This document shows positions 1 through 8,751 of a stretch of DNA of 64,000 nt, one piece after another. The stretch spans positions 1 through 64,000 of the forward strand of contig NZ_JAGIPX010000023.1 in the NCBI RefSeq assembly GCF_017814945.1, read 5' to 3'. Source of the stretch: Paraburkholderia sp. LEh10. GTDB taxonomy: Bacteria; Pseudomonadota; Gammaproteobacteria; Burkholderiales; Burkholderiaceae. Both the position numbers and the translations under genes were made by a program. Position 1 is the stretch's first letter, and the number at the start of each line of letters is the position of its first letter. Under the pieces are notes generated by a model. It did no database searches, had not been told where the DNA came from, and saw only the letters and a program-made list of their open reading frames with translations.

Positions 1-49
1 ATCAGTTCTGACGGCGCAAGGCGCCAGCTGAATCAGACGCATCAAATGA

Positions 50-73
50 CAACGGCGCCCATGGGCGCCGTTG
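50..73. terminator. Perfect hairpin at left edge, probable terminator of an upstream gene
   Basis: Positions 50-60 and 63-73 form an 11-bp perfect inverted repeat with a two-base centre, followed by a moderately T-rich stretch. One plus-strand frame reaching it from the left edge stops with TGA at 29-31, so this may be the terminator of a gene that ends at the window edge. Only about ten codons of that gene would be visible, so the gene is not annotated. Confidence 0.5.
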
Positions 74-195
74 TTGCATTTGGAAGCCGTAGCGGCAGCA
101 CGTACATCCCGCCGTTCCCCAAAGAACCCAACCCGCGTGCGGCCGCGAACGTCCCTTTCCTCACGCCGGCCTTTGCGCCGACCCGCCGCGCGCGT

Positions 196-549
196 CTACT
201 CCATCTTCGCGCTCAATCCCTTCAATCCCTTGATCACGACGAGCAACGCGCGGCCGTGCTCTTCCGAGCCGTCCCACGCATCGACGATCGCGTTGCGCAG
301 CAGCTCGTTGTAACCCGCCGCCGCCCGGCCGCCCGGCCGGCGCGCTTCCATGCCGTAGAAACTGCATAGCTTATTGAATGACGCGCTTCGGCGCACGCGG
401 CGTCCCTTCGACAGCCGCAGCCTCGATACGGTCGGCTGGCTCACCCCTGAAAGCCTCGCAATTTCGCTGGACGAGCGCGTGTCTGCCATCAACCGGCGCA
501 ACAGGTCCTGCACGGGAAAATCGTTGTTCGGGGCTTCCATTCCATGCAT
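196..549 (-). CDS. Small helix-turn-helix DNA-binding protein
   Basis: Encodes 117 residues. Residues about 27-50 carry a helix-turn-helix of the phage-repressor/XRE kind (SEIARLSGVSQPTVSRLR), followed by a basic patch. The C-terminal half has no fold I recognise. The start is uncertain: ATG at 549 has no ribosome site, and an in-frame ATG lies at 540. On the coding strand a TATAAT hexamer overlaps the ATG at 549, which would put the transcript start at about 540, so translation may be leaderless from 540. It stands alone, opposite the hypothetical gene at 632. It is probably a transcription regulator with unknown targets. The HTH assignment is reasonably sure. Confidence 0.75.
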   Translation of the reverse strand: MHGMEAPNNDFPVQDLLRRLMADTRSSSEIARLSGVSQPTVSRLRLSKGRRVRRSASFNKLCSFYGMEARRPGGRAAAGYNELLRNAIVDAWDGSEEHGRALLVVIKGLKGLSAKME

Positions 550-631
550 TATATCTATACATTAACGCTTATTGAATTGACCGGCCAAAATCGCCGTCGG
601 CGAAACAGTCGGCGGCGTCCCGAGGAAGTTG

Positions 632-1432
632 ATGACACTGAAGCATTTACCGCCCACGTTCTGCTGGACAAGGACAAGCACCGAGTCCGGCGAAGAACTC
701 CCCACCATCGTTCTTCAGAAAGAATGGGAGAGGCGGCTGGGCGGCGGGCGCTTTCTGTGGGGTGTCGGTCAGTCGCTCGGCAACAGCGCGCAGGTTGCGG
801 CGCACCGCACGGGCTCGCTGCTCGCGCTGTTTTCGCCGGCGCTGAGCAGGCCAAGGCCCGCCGCGCGCAAGCGCGAAGACGTGTTGCTGTGGAACGCATG
901 GATAGACGGCACGGGCCAGGTGCGCCAGCTTCCGCCGCACGCGTTCATCGTCAGCCGCGCGCTGCTGCCTTCCGGGCGACGCAGGGAACAGCATTACGCG
1001 CTGGTGTGTTCGTCGCCGGCCGAGTTGAGCATGGGCACGCGGCTGCGCGTCCATCCCGAGCATCTGCGCAGCGTGAGCACGGGCAAGCCGCTCGGCGCGG
1101 CGCAAGGCACGGCCGTGGTCGATTGCATCGCGCGCGACGGCGAGCAGAGCGGCAAGCGTTATCCCGTCGCGCTCGCCGTCGAACTGGAAGCGCCGTATGT
1201 CGTGCGGCTCACGCAGCCGAGCGTTCTGAAGGCGCGCGATTTCGCCGAGGTCAACAAGGCCACGCGCGACGGGGATTTCGCAACGTTCATCGAGCTGGTC
1301 GGGCGCTTGCGCAGCCGTCCGCCGCAAGAGCGCATGCGCGGCTTCACGCGCGACCTGTTCGATATGCCGCCCGTCGAGGCGATGGCGGCGTTCGTCGGCG
1401 CAGCGCATGCGCAGGCGAGCTTCGCGCTATGA
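632..1432 (+). CDS. Hypothetical protein, 266 aa
   Basis: I do not recognise the family. The protein is soluble, with no signal peptide or membrane helix. It is rich in Arg/Ala and has an N-terminal half with short beta-like segments (FLWGVGQSLG, HAFIVSRALLP) and a charged C-terminal helical part. A TTG at 629 lies in frame directly before the ATG at 632; the ATG is the natural choice. Codon use (strong GC3) matches neighbouring core genes, so it looks genuinely coding. It is divergent from the HTH gene at 196-549, and the two may share regulation, though that is inferred only from position. Confidence 0.6.
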   Translation: MTLKHLPPTFCWTRTSTESGEELPTIVLQKEWERRLGGGRFLWGVGQSLGNSAQVAAHRTGSLLALFSPALSRPRPAARKREDVLLWNAWIDGTGQVRQLPPHAFIVSRALLPSGRRREQHYALVCSSPAELSMGTRLRVHPEHLRSVSTGKPLGAAQGTAVVDCIARDGEQSGKRYPVALAVELEAPYVVRLTQPSVLKARDFAEVNKATRDGDFATFIELVGRLRSRPPQERMRGFTRDLFDMPPVEAMAAFVGAAHAQASFAL

Positions 1433-1688
1433 CGAACGAATATGCCGGACGACTCTCCGGCGCATAAAACCTGGGAACACTGAATGTCGTGGCCCGCGCG
1501 ATAAAAGCGCGTTGTTGCGTTTTGGCTCTGGCGCTCTTTCGCGAGCCGAGCGACAATCGGCGACACACCGCAGCAGTTCTCTTGGCAGTTCTCTTTTAAC
1601 GCGCTGAATCGAACGGGCGCCATCGTGGCGAGCAACGCTTTTACGTAAAGCGGACTATCCGAACCTGAAACCAGATGGAGGAATGCCT

Positions 1689-1919
1689 ATGTCGGCGGTG
1701 ACGCACTCAAGGCAGGCTGAGGCCGCGCAACGTTTTGTCGAAGCGACGCGCAATGTCGATCTGGCGTTTCGCGCCGTGCGCGGCGACCCGGACGACGGCG
1801 TATCTCAGGTCGGGCACGCGGCCGCCGTCGCGCGACTGGACCGCGCGCTCGATGAACTGGCGCGCGCCCAGGCACTGTTCGATTCGGCCGTCCGCATCGA
1901 CGTGCGGCGGCGCAATTGA
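1689..1919 (+). CDS. Small helical hypothetical protein, 76 aa
   Basis: A short, almost wholly alpha-helical protein rich in Ala, Arg and Asp, without Cys or membrane segments. Two in-frame ATGs exist, at 1683 and 1689. The GGAGG at 1677-1681 is only one base from the first but seven from the second, so 1689 is the likely start. The short H-NS-like gene follows 69 bases downstream. The function is unknown. The good ribosome site and the helical composition argue that it is translated. Confidence 0.6.
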   Translation: MSAVTHSRQAEAAQRFVEATRNVDLAFRAVRGDPDDGVSQVGHAAAVARLDRALDELARAQALFDSAVRIDVRRRN

Positions 1920-1988
1920 GCACTTCGGAAATGGCTACGCCCGTACGAAAGAATCGCTGATCCCATCACACTTCGCATCGCACGAGCA

Positions 1989-2240
1989 ATGTCTACTTCA
2001 ATCGCAAAACTCGACGGCCAAGCCAGAGAACGCCTGATCGTGTGGATCCAGCACCGGATGCATGAATTCGGCATCACGGTCGACGCGCTCGAACGCGCAC
2101 TCGCCGAAGACGAGGCAGCCCGCGCCACACGCTACCAGGATGCGCTCGGACACGTGTGGGATGGAAGGGGCGATATGCCCGACTGGTTGCGCCGCGCGGT
2201 CGCATCGGGGCAGAGCATCGAATTTTTCCGTTGCGGATAA
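1989..2240 (+). CDS. Short H-NS-family nucleoid protein (paralogue 1)
   Basis: Encodes 83 residues. The C-terminal part (about 48-83) has the H-NS DNA-binding pattern: Y-x-D-x2-G-x2-W-D-G-R-G-x2-P-D-W-L followed by a short helix (RRAVASGQ). The N-terminal 45 residues are a single predicted helix (LDGQARERLIVWIQHRMHEF), much shorter than the coiled-coil dimerisation arm of full-length H-NS. A close paralogue lies at 29330-29584 with the same architecture. The family binds AT-rich DNA and silences genes; with so short an arm, oligomerisation may differ. No strong ribosome site was seen. Confidence 0.8.
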   Translation: MSTSIAKLDGQARERLIVWIQHRMHEFGITVDALERALAEDEAARATRYQDALGHVWDGRGDMPDWLRRAVASGQSIEFFRCG

Positions 2241-2436
2241 GGCGGACTCGAATGGCGCCAGTTGGGCGCGACGCGCTTCAATGGCAAGCGCGATCCAGGT
2301 TTTTCGCCGCGATCTTCGCTGTCTAGCGGCGGCATGACATCCAACCGTTATCTCACGCCGTAAAGCGGATGCCGGGCCGTCGATGCCCGGGTCAGCTTTG
2401 CGCATTCAAAGCTCGTCACCCATTCGATCCTCGTGA

Positions 2437-3759
2437 TCAACGCGTCAGTCGCGGCATCGGCGTGCGCAGGCTGCGCAGCGTCAGCGCGGCCAGCACGCCC
2501 ATTACGAGCGCAGTGAAAAGATAGAGGCCGGCAGGCCCGGCCATCGCCATTGTCGCGGACGCGAGCGTCGGGCCGCCGCATGCGCCGAGCGAGAAGATCA
2601 GCAGCAGGCCGGCGCTGACGGCGATCCGCTGGTCGGAGGGAATGCAGTCGTTCACATATGACGCGACCACGCCGTACATCGAAAACGCCACGGCCACATA
2701 CACGTAGCCGATTGCCTCGATCAGCACGCCGTCGCGCAGCAGGAACAACAGAACGCTCAGCGACCCGGTGAGCGCGGCGAGGCACAGCAGCACCTTGCGC
2801 CGGTCGAACAGATCGGCGAGACGCGCGACGGGCCATTGCGGCACGAGCGCCGCAAGCAGCGCGAAGCCCATGAAGTGCGACACGTCCGGCACGGAATAGC
2901 CGACGTGCCGCATGAACACGGGCTGCATCGTGTAAAACGAACTGGTGAGCAAGCCGGCCGCGAGACACGCGGCGACACCGAGCGGCGCCCAGCGATAGAT
3001 GGTCTGCAACCCCGACAGCCCGCGCGCGAGCCGCGAGCCGCAAGAGGCGCTATGCGCATCGTGTGCAAGCGTGGGCGCGGGCGCGGTGCCTGCGAGCGCG
3101 ACGGGAATCAGCGACGCGGCAAACAGCGCGCCGACGGCGCTGAAAAGCTCGAAGCCCGCCGGGTCGGCGAGGCCGATCAGAAACTGCCCCGTGCCGACGC
3201 CGAGATAGTTCGTGATCAGATAGGCGGAGAACACGCGCCCGCGCTGCGCATTGCTCGCGACCTGATGCAGCCAGCTTTCGACCACCGTAAAAATGCCGAC
3301 GAGGCAAAAGCCCGTGATGAAGCGCAGCGCGACCCAGATCGCGGCGGCGTCCCACACCGCGTAGCCGAGTGCGCAGCACGCGCTCGCCGCGGCGAAGGTG
3401 ACGAACGCGCGATGATGGCCGACGCGCCCGATCAGCGCGCCGCCGTACACGGCGCCCAGCATGAAGCCGACGTAATACGCGGACTGCACGACACCGACTA
3501 CGATCGACGGCGTCTGCTGCTGGATGAGCCGCAGCGAGATCAGTGTGCCGAGCAGGCCGTTGCCTGTGATGAGAATCGCGTAGCCGACCAGCAGGATCGC
3601 GGTCGAGCGCAGGCTGGATGGCGGCGCGGACGCGGCAATGGGCGCGACGGGGGCGCTCGGGGAAGCGCCGCCGTCGACGAAATCGGCAAGCGGCTGGGCG
3701 TCCGGCAAAGGGAATGCGCCGCGCGGCGGATGCGCCGCCGGATCGTGTGCCTGTTTCAT
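2437..3759 (-). CDS. MFS transporter, YcaD-like
   Basis: A 440-residue major facilitator with about 12 hydrophobic segments starting near residue 52, after a hydrophilic, Pro/Ala-rich N-terminal tail. The first half resembles the YcaD/UPF0226 group (GNGLLGTLISLRL; GAVYGGALIGRVGHHRAF as the loop 2-3 motif A region; FCLVGIFTVVESWLH). These are inner-membrane transporters of mostly unknown substrate. The gene is monocistronic and ends about 200 bases from the H-NS-like gene that converges on it. The family is confident; the substrate cannot be inferred. Confidence 0.85.
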   Translation of the reverse strand: MKQAHDPAAHPPRGAFPLPDAQPLADFVDGGASPSAPVAPIAASAPPSSLRSTAILLVGYAILITGNGLLGTLISLRLIQQQTPSIVVGVVQSAYYVGFMLGAVYGGALIGRVGHHRAFVTFAAASACCALGYAVWDAAAIWVALRFITGFCLVGIFTVVESWLHQVASNAQRGRVFSAYLITNYLGVGTGQFLIGLADPAGFELFSAVGALFAASLIPVALAGTAPAPTLAHDAHSASCGSRLARGLSGLQTIYRWAPLGVAACLAAGLLTSSFYTMQPVFMRHVGYSVPDVSHFMGFALLAALVPQWPVARLADLFDRRKVLLCLAALTGSLSVLLFLLRDGVLIEAIGYVYVAVAFSMYGVVASYVNDCIPSDQRIAVSAGLLLIFSLGACGGPTLASATMAMAGPAGLYLFTALVMGVLAALTLRSLRTPMPRLTR

Positions 3760-4087
3760 TCGTGCTCAGTCTCGTTCGATTCTCGCGGCACCCGGAGCGC
3801 GACATTTGCGGGCTTGGTCTTGTCGAATGTAGCGGGCCGCCGTGTTGGCGGCATGGCAGCAATGCGACATTGGATTGCGGTAAAGCGACTCGCAGTAAAG
3901 CGGCTTGCGCTGCGTCGTGCAACAGCGCCTGTCGCGTGGATTGTAATGCTCCGCGGCTGATTTGGACGCTTTCGGAAGCTTGCTGCGCACGAGCGAGGCG
4001 CCCAGCGCGATTGCGCTGACGGCGCTACCATGAACGCTCGCTGGGTTCGAAGCTGTGCAATGATCACCCGACACGGAGCTGCCGACC
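3760..4087. other. Intergenic region with a 15-bp tandem repeat
   Basis: This 328-base gap separates divergent genes (MFS transporter and alpha/beta hydrolase). It contains a two-copy imperfect tandem repeat at 3881-3895 and 3896-3910 (each beginning TAAAGCG, 11 of 15 positions identical). I see no convincing open frame in it. Confidence 0.4.
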
Positions 4088-4984
4088 ATGCCGAAGCACG
4101 TGAGCACCGAACTGCTGGACATCGCCTATAAGGAATCGGGCGATCCTCAAGGCTGGCCCGTCGTGCTGCTGCACGGCTTCCCCTACGACGTCCACGCTTA
4201 CGACGATGTCGCGCCCCTGCTGGCCGCGCAGGGCGCGCGCGTGATCGTGCCGTATCTGCGTGGCTACGGCACGACGCGCTTCCTGTCGGCCGACACGCCG
4301 CGCTCGGGCCAGCAGGCCGCGCTCGCCGCCGACCTGCTCGCGCTGCTCGACGCGTTGCGTATCGAGCGGGCGCTGCTTGGCGGCTACGACTGGGGCGGGC
4401 GCGCGGCGTGCATCGTGGCGGCGCTGCATCCGCAGCGCGCGCAAGGGCTCGTCACGGTCAATGGCTACAACATCCAGGACATCGCGGCATCGGGCAAACC
4501 GGCGTTGCCGGAAAACGAACTGCGCCACTGGTACCAGTACTACTTTCACGGCGAGCGCGGCCGCGCCGGACTCACGGAAAACCGCCGCGCGCTGTGCCGT
4601 CTGCTCTGGGCGCTCTGGTCGCCGACATGGCGGTTCGACGACGCGTGCTACGAGCGCACGGCGGCATCGTTCGATCACCCAGATTTCGTCGATGTCGTGA
4701 TTCACTCCTATCGGCATCGCTACGCGCTGGTGGACGGCGACCCGCGCTACGACGCGATCGAACGGCAGCTCGCCGCGCAGCCGCCCATCACGGTGCCGGC
4801 GATTTCACTCGACGGCAGCGCCGACGGCGTCATGTCGATCGGCGGGACCGCGCATCATGCGCCGCACTTCACTGGGCCTTACGAGTACCGTGTGGTCGAC
4901 AATGCGGGACACAATCTGCCGCAAGAGGCGCCCGCCGCATTCGCCGATGCGCTGCTCGCCGTGCGGACGCGGGCCTCAACGTGA
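4088..4984 (+). CDS. Alpha/beta hydrolase, epoxide hydrolase / dehalogenase type
   Basis: Encodes 298 residues with the alpha/beta-hydrolase signature. An oxyanion-type HGFPYD sits at 29-34. The nucleophile elbow GGYDWGG at 98-104 carries Asp101 rather than Ser, and the catalytic His275 lies in DNAGHNLPQE. An Asp nucleophile is characteristic of epoxide hydrolases and haloalkane dehalogenases, which form a covalent ester intermediate, and is against an ordinary esterase. A cap region with aromatic residues (HWYQYYFHGERGR) follows the core. It is probably cytosolic. The real substrate is unknown; epoxide hydrolase is the better of the two readings because the protein starts its core with HGFP. 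Confidence 0.82.
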   Translation: MPKHVSTELLDIAYKESGDPQGWPVVLLHGFPYDVHAYDDVAPLLAAQGARVIVPYLRGYGTTRFLSADTPRSGQQAALAADLLALLDALRIERALLGGYDWGGRAACIVAALHPQRAQGLVTVNGYNIQDIAASGKPALPENELRHWYQYYFHGERGRAGLTENRRALCRLLWALWSPTWRFDDACYERTAASFDHPDFVDVVIHSYRHRYALVDGDPRYDAIERQLAAQPPITVPAISLDGSADGVMSIGGTAHHAPHFTGPYEYRVVDNAGHNLPQEAPAAFADALLAVRTRAST

Positions 4985-5078
4985 TCGATGAAAATGCCGT
5001 CGCCGGTTGCCGCCTGGGACGCGTGCGCCGTGTGTGATAACTTTCGACGGTTCCATTCGCTATGAGAGAGCGTTGCAT

Positions 5079-5966
5079 ATGAAAGTCGCGGTAATGGGCG
5101 CGGGCGCGGTGGGCTGCTATTACGGCGGCATGCTGGCGCGCGCCGGCCATGAAGTGGTATTGATCGGACGCCCTCAACATGTCGAGGCCATCGGGCGTCG
5201 CGGATTGCGCCTCGAAACGCAGGCGTTCGACGAGTACATCCGTCTCGACGCCAGCACGAAAGCAGGCGCCGTGCAGGGCGCGAGACTCGTGCTGTTCTGC
5301 GTGAAATCAACCGACACGCAAAGCGCAGCCCTCGAAATCAAGCCTTTTCTCGCGCCCGATGCGCTGGTGCTGTCGTTGCAGAACGGCGTCGAGAACGCGG
5401 ACGAAGTGCGCAAGCTGGTGGCGCAAGAGGTTGCCGCGGCCGTCGTTTACGTCGCGACGGAAATGGCCGGGCCGGGGCATGTCCGACATCATGGGCGCGG
5501 CGAGCTGGTGATCGAGCCGTCCAGCTTCAGCGTCGAGATTGCGCAGGCGCTCATCGCCGCGGGCGTGCCGACGCAGATTTCCGATAACGTGCGCGGTGCG
5601 CTGTGGGCCAAGCTGATCCTCAATTGCGCGTACAACGCGTTGTCGGCCATCACGCAGTTGCCGTATGGCAGGCTCGTGAAGGGCGAAGGCGTGACGGCCG
5701 TGATGCGCAATGTCGTCGACGAATGCCTTGCCGTCGCGAAGGCCGAAGGCGTGACGATTCCCGGCGATGTCAATATGGCCGTGCGCATGATCGCCGAGAC
5801 CATGCCGGGGCAATTCTCGTCGACGGCGCAGGATCTGTCGCGCGGCAAGCGCAGCGAGATCGATCACTTGAACGGACTGATCGTGCGGCGCGGCGAAGCG
5901 TTCGGCGTGCCGACGCCGTCGAACCGGCTGCTGCATGCACTCGTCAAGCTGATCGAAAGCAAGTAG
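5079..5966 (+). CDS. 2-dehydropantoate 2-reductase family protein
   Basis: Encodes 295 residues. The N-terminal Rossmann motif GAGAVGCYYGG (7-17) binds NADP(H). The central CVKSTDT and LQNGVEN blocks and the C-terminal WAKLILNCAYNALSA block, with its Lys, are typical of PanE/ApbA ketopantoate reductases. The reaction in the family is NADPH-dependent reduction of ketopantoate in the coenzyme A pathway. Burkholderiales carry several paralogues, so this may act on another 2-keto acid. The start at 5079 has GAGAG at 5064-5068; the frame stays open upstream but without a good start. It follows the hydrolase by 94 bases on the same strand. Confidence 0.85.
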   Translation: MKVAVMGAGAVGCYYGGMLARAGHEVVLIGRPQHVEAIGRRGLRLETQAFDEYIRLDASTKAGAVQGARLVLFCVKSTDTQSAALEIKPFLAPDALVLSLQNGVENADEVRKLVAQEVAAAVVYVATEMAGPGHVRHHGRGELVIEPSSFSVEIAQALIAAGVPTQISDNVRGALWAKLILNCAYNALSAITQLPYGRLVKGEGVTAVMRNVVDECLAVAKAEGVTIPGDVNMAVRMIAETMPGQFSSTAQDLSRGKRSEIDHLNGLIVRRGEAFGVPTPSNRLLHALVKLIESK

Positions 5967-6074
5967 CGCGGATGCGCTTCACACACGTGCGGTTTCAGCG
6001 CGTGCGCGGCGCGCATCCGGCGTGCGATTCGAAGCGTCAGCCGCAGCCGGCCGCTCTCCATCGATGGCCGTGTG

Positions 6075-6830
6075 CTATCCGGCATTCGCCAGATAGTCGA
6101 ACGCGACTTCACCGATATCGAGCGTCAGATGGGCGATCACCTGGCGCGCGCCGACCACGCGGCGCACGGGCAGATCCGCGACGGGCGCAAGCGCGTGATG
6201 CCGCAGTTCGAGCGCGGCGGGGCCCGCCCACGCGCCGAGCACCGTCACGTCGCGCAGGAAAAAACGCACCAGTTCGCACACGCGCGCCGTGCCATCGACA
6301 TGCGGAATCACCTTCAGCAGATAGTTCGGCGTGTCGGCGAGCTTGGCGCGCTCGGTTTCGATGTCGATCGTCCAATGCTTGTAACCCATCGTGCCCGTCG
6401 CCACGCGCTGCGTGCCGTAATCGAGCGTGCCGAGCAGCGTGTCGTTTCCATCGACGCTGATGTGCGGCCGCGCGAGCTTCTTCGGAAAGCCCCAGATTTC
6501 GCGGCCCGCCGCAATCGGGCCTTCATCGTCGAGATACATCGAATGCGTGTAGTTGCCGAGCCGGCCTTCCTGGTCACGCACGGAAATGACCTGGCCGCTT
6601 TCGGTGTAGTCGCCGAATCCCGACGAATCGGGCATGCGGATGAACTCGTAATGCACCAGCGAGTTTTCCGGCTTGAGCGGCGCCGGCACGGCCGCGGCGA
6701 TCGCATCCGGCTCGCTTTCATACGAAATAATGAAGTACTCGCGATTCACGAATCGAAACGGCGGGCGCGGAAAAGCGGGGTTGTGTACGGGCATCGCAAA
6801 CGCGTTCTTGCGGATAGAGTCCAGGTCCAT
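6075..6830 (-). CDS. Acetoacetate decarboxylase
   Basis: Encodes 251 residues, the usual family length. The diagnostic EIWGFPKKLA (111-120) contains the Lys pair of which the first or second forms the Schiff base with acetoacetate; the neighbouring Lys lowers its pKa. The enzyme converts acetoacetate to acetone and CO2. Homologues with other substrates (aldolase/dehydratase-like) share the fold, so the chemistry is likely but not certain. It is monocistronic, between the PanE-like gene (convergent) and the GST gene. In a polyhydroxybutyrate producer (see the phasin at 8752) acetoacetate would be a normal intermediate. Confidence 0.87.
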   Translation of the reverse strand: MDLDSIRKNAFAMPVHNPAFPRPPFRFVNREYFIISYESEPDAIAAAVPAPLKPENSLVHYEFIRMPDSSGFGDYTESGQVISVRDQEGRLGNYTHSMYLDDEGPIAAGREIWGFPKKLARPHISVDGNDTLLGTLDYGTQRVATGTMGYKHWTIDIETERAKLADTPNYLLKVIPHVDGTARVCELVRFFLRDVTVLGAWAGPAALELRHHALAPVADLPVRRVVGARQVIAHLTLDIGEVAFDYLANAG

Positions 6831-7002
6831 GGATGTTCTCCCGGTGAGCAGCGCACACTGCGCGGGTCAATGGTAAAGCGAATGCGCGCGCCGTGGTGTG
6901 TCCGTTCTATGGCAATCGCAGGCTGTTCGCGCGCACGCCCGAAGGCGGTGCAAATGTGATGCGAGCAGCAATGCGAGCGGCGATGCGTGTATGTACCTTT
7001 CG

Positions 7003-7623
7003 TTATTGCTGCGCCAGTTCCTCACGATACAACGCGATTTCCTCGGCCAACGCCTTAGCCACCATCGGGCGCTGCACGATGCGCTTGTAGTACGCATCGA
7101 CAGCGGGCCATTGCGCAAAATCCACGTCGCAATGTTTCGCCCAGTTCAACACGGCTATCAGATATGCATCCGCGACCGAGAAGCGCTCAACGAGAAATTC
7201 ATGCGCCGACAGATGCGATTGCAAGTAGTCGAATCGCAACGCGATCTTCTGGCGCGCGTAGTCATGGGGCCCGACGGGATCGAGCAGCGGCACGAAGATG
7301 CCCTTGTGCAATTCCGTGCTGATAAAGCCCAGCCATTGCTGCAGCTTCGCGCGCTGCGGTGTTCCCGCTGAAGGCGCAAGCTGCGCGGCCGGAAAGTGGT
7401 CGGCGACATACGGCAGGATGGCCGTGTTCTCGGTCAGCAGCCAGCCTTCGTCCGTACGCAGCACGGGCACCTGGCCGAGCGGGTTGATCGCATGGAAATC
7501 GGACCCGTCGCGCAGCTTTTTCTTTTTCGTATCGACCTGAATGAAAGCCGCTTGCGCGCCGGCTTCGTAGAACGCGATGCGCGTCGCGAGGGTGCACGCG
7601 AGCGGCGAGAAATAAAGATACAT
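7003..7623 (-). CDS. Glutathione S-transferase
   Basis: Encodes 206 residues with an N-terminal thioredoxin-like domain beginning MYLYFSPLACTLATR. The Cys10 region, NPLGQVPVL (cis-Pro loop) and TENTAIL (glutathione gamma-glutamyl binding, Glu-Asn/Ser) are visible, followed by an all-helical C-terminal domain. It resembles bacterial beta-class enzymes, in which Cys10 and a His act at the active site. It is divergently transcribed from the TetR gene, with only 69 bases between the starts and a dyad operator in that gap, so its expression is probably controlled by that regulator. Confidence 0.88.
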   Translation of the reverse strand: MYLYFSPLACTLATRIAFYEAGAQAAFIQVDTKKKKLRDGSDFHAINPLGQVPVLRTDEGWLLTENTAILPYVADHFPAAQLAPSAGTPQRAKLQQWLGFISTELHKGIFVPLLDPVGPHDYARQKIALRFDYLQSHLSAHEFLVERFSVADAYLIAVLNWAKHCDVDFAQWPAVDAYYKRIVQRPMVAKALAEEIALYREELAQQ

Positions 7624-7652
7624 GGCGATGTCTCCCGTTCACCGGATTGTTT

Positions 7653-7670
7653 TTGTACTATAGTGAACAA
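7653..7670. promoter_or_regulatory. Candidate TetR operator between GST and TetR genes
   Basis: An 18-bp imperfect dyad, TTGT at 7653-7656 mirrored by ACAA at 7667-7670 with an inner C/G pair, lies midway between the divergent starts at 7623 and 7693. An 8-bp perfect palindrome, ACTATAGT, sits inside it at 7657-7664. Position and symmetry fit an autoregulated TetR site controlling the GST gene too. No footprint data are implied. Confidence 0.5.
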
Positions 7671-7692
7671 AATTCGAGTGTCAAATATTTAT

Positions 7693-8400
7693 ATGCGAGA
7701 CAGTACAAAAACCGAGAGGCGCGCCCGCGGACGCCCGCGCGCTTACGATGCGCAAGAAGCCTTGGACCGTGCCACGGATGCATTCTGGCTCGGCGGCTAT
7801 TCGGGCACGTCGCTCGATACGCTGAGCGACACGATGGGCATGAACCGTCCGAGCCTGTATGGCGCGTTTGGCGACAAGCATGCGCTCTATCTGAACACGC
7901 TCGACCGTTACGTCGATGCCGGCGCGCATGCGATGGAACGCGCGCTGAGCGACGACATACCGTTGGCGCAAGCCTTGCAACGTGTTTATGACGGGGCGCT
8001 CGCGCTCTATTTGCCGGCAGGCGGCGAGCCGCGCGGATGCTTTCTGATCGGCACGGCCGTCGTCGAATCGAAACTCGACGAAGCGGTGCGCGCGAGGCTG
8101 GCACAAGGTCTGAAATCGTTCGATCGCGCGTTTGAAAAGCGCATGCGGCGCGCCCAGGCTGACGGCGAGCTTTCGCGCGAAGCCGACGCCGCCGTGCTTG
8201 CGCGTGTCGCGTCGGCGATCATGCACAGCCTCGCGCTGCGTTCGCGCGCCGGCGACTCGCGGGCTTCGTTGCGGGCGACAGCCGCTGAAGGCGTCGCGCT
8301 GATTTGTGGCGCGCGCAACGACAACGTGCGGGAGCCTTCGTCAAAAAGCGCTTCTATTACGGGCGCCAAACGGCGGGTCAAAAAAGAGCAGGCGCGCTAA
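7693..8400 (+). CDS. TetR/AcrR-family repressor
   Basis: Encodes 235 residues. The N-terminal helix-turn-helix spans about 19-62 (AYDAQEALDRATDAF, SLDTLSDTMGMNRPSLYGAF), ending in the YGAFGDKHALY motif of the family. The C-terminal ligand-binding domain contains PRGCFLIGTA, a hallmark of the subgroup found next to GST and oxidoreductase genes. The basic C-terminal tail (KRRVKKEQAR) is unusual but short. The start at 7693 is the first Met before the basic arm. It probably represses itself and the divergent GST gene. Confidence 0.88.
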   Translation: MRDSTKTERRARGRPRAYDAQEALDRATDAFWLGGYSGTSLDTLSDTMGMNRPSLYGAFGDKHALYLNTLDRYVDAGAHAMERALSDDIPLAQALQRVYDGALALYLPAGGEPRGCFLIGTAVVESKLDEAVRARLAQGLKSFDRAFEKRMRRAQADGELSREADAAVLARVASAIMHSLALRSRAGDSRASLRATAAEGVALICGARNDNVREPSSKSASITGAKRRVKKEQAR

Positions 8401-8751
8401 TGCAAACATGATTCATGCGCCATTCGTGGCGTTCGGCTGTACAGCGATTGCGCGATCAACGGCGTACTACCCACTTCATGGAGGAACTGGCGAAACTGCC
8501 CAAGCAAGCCGCCATTCTTGCCGCCGTGACAGCGAAGAATGTGCATGTGATGTGATGGAAGGCGGCGCCACGGTAAAGATGTCCGTGGCGAGTCAGCACA
8601 TCGCATGCCTTGCTTTCGCGTGATGCGGCGGGGCAGTCGAGAAGGGAGCTAGGCCCGTGATAAAAAAAGCCCGCTCGAAAGCGGGCTGTAAATGCGCCTG
8701 ACGCGGGAATCGCGTCCGGTTTGCTACTGCTGTTGTTCGCGGGCAGCCCGT
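8401..8751. other. Intergenic region with a possible short open frame
   Basis: A 46-codon plus-strand frame runs from ATG 8415 to TGA 8555. Its latter half reads like protein (MEELAKLPKQAAILAAVTAK), but there is no clear ribosome site and I do not recognise it. It may be a small gene or the remnant of a larger one. Otherwise the gap holds only the phasin terminator at 8662-8687. Confidence 0.3.
8662..8687 (-). terminator. Rho-independent terminator of the phasin gene
   Basis: The stem 8668-8675 / 8680-8687 (AGCCCGCT/AGCGGGCT) with a CGAA tetraloop is preceded on the plus strand by seven A, giving a U-tract on the minus-strand transcript. It lies 65 bases past the phasin stop. Confidence 0.9.

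Noticed and set aside
2836..3960. A 374-codon plus-strand frame
   Set aside because: Antisense to the YcaD-like transporter, of Arg-rich shadow composition and without family resemblance.
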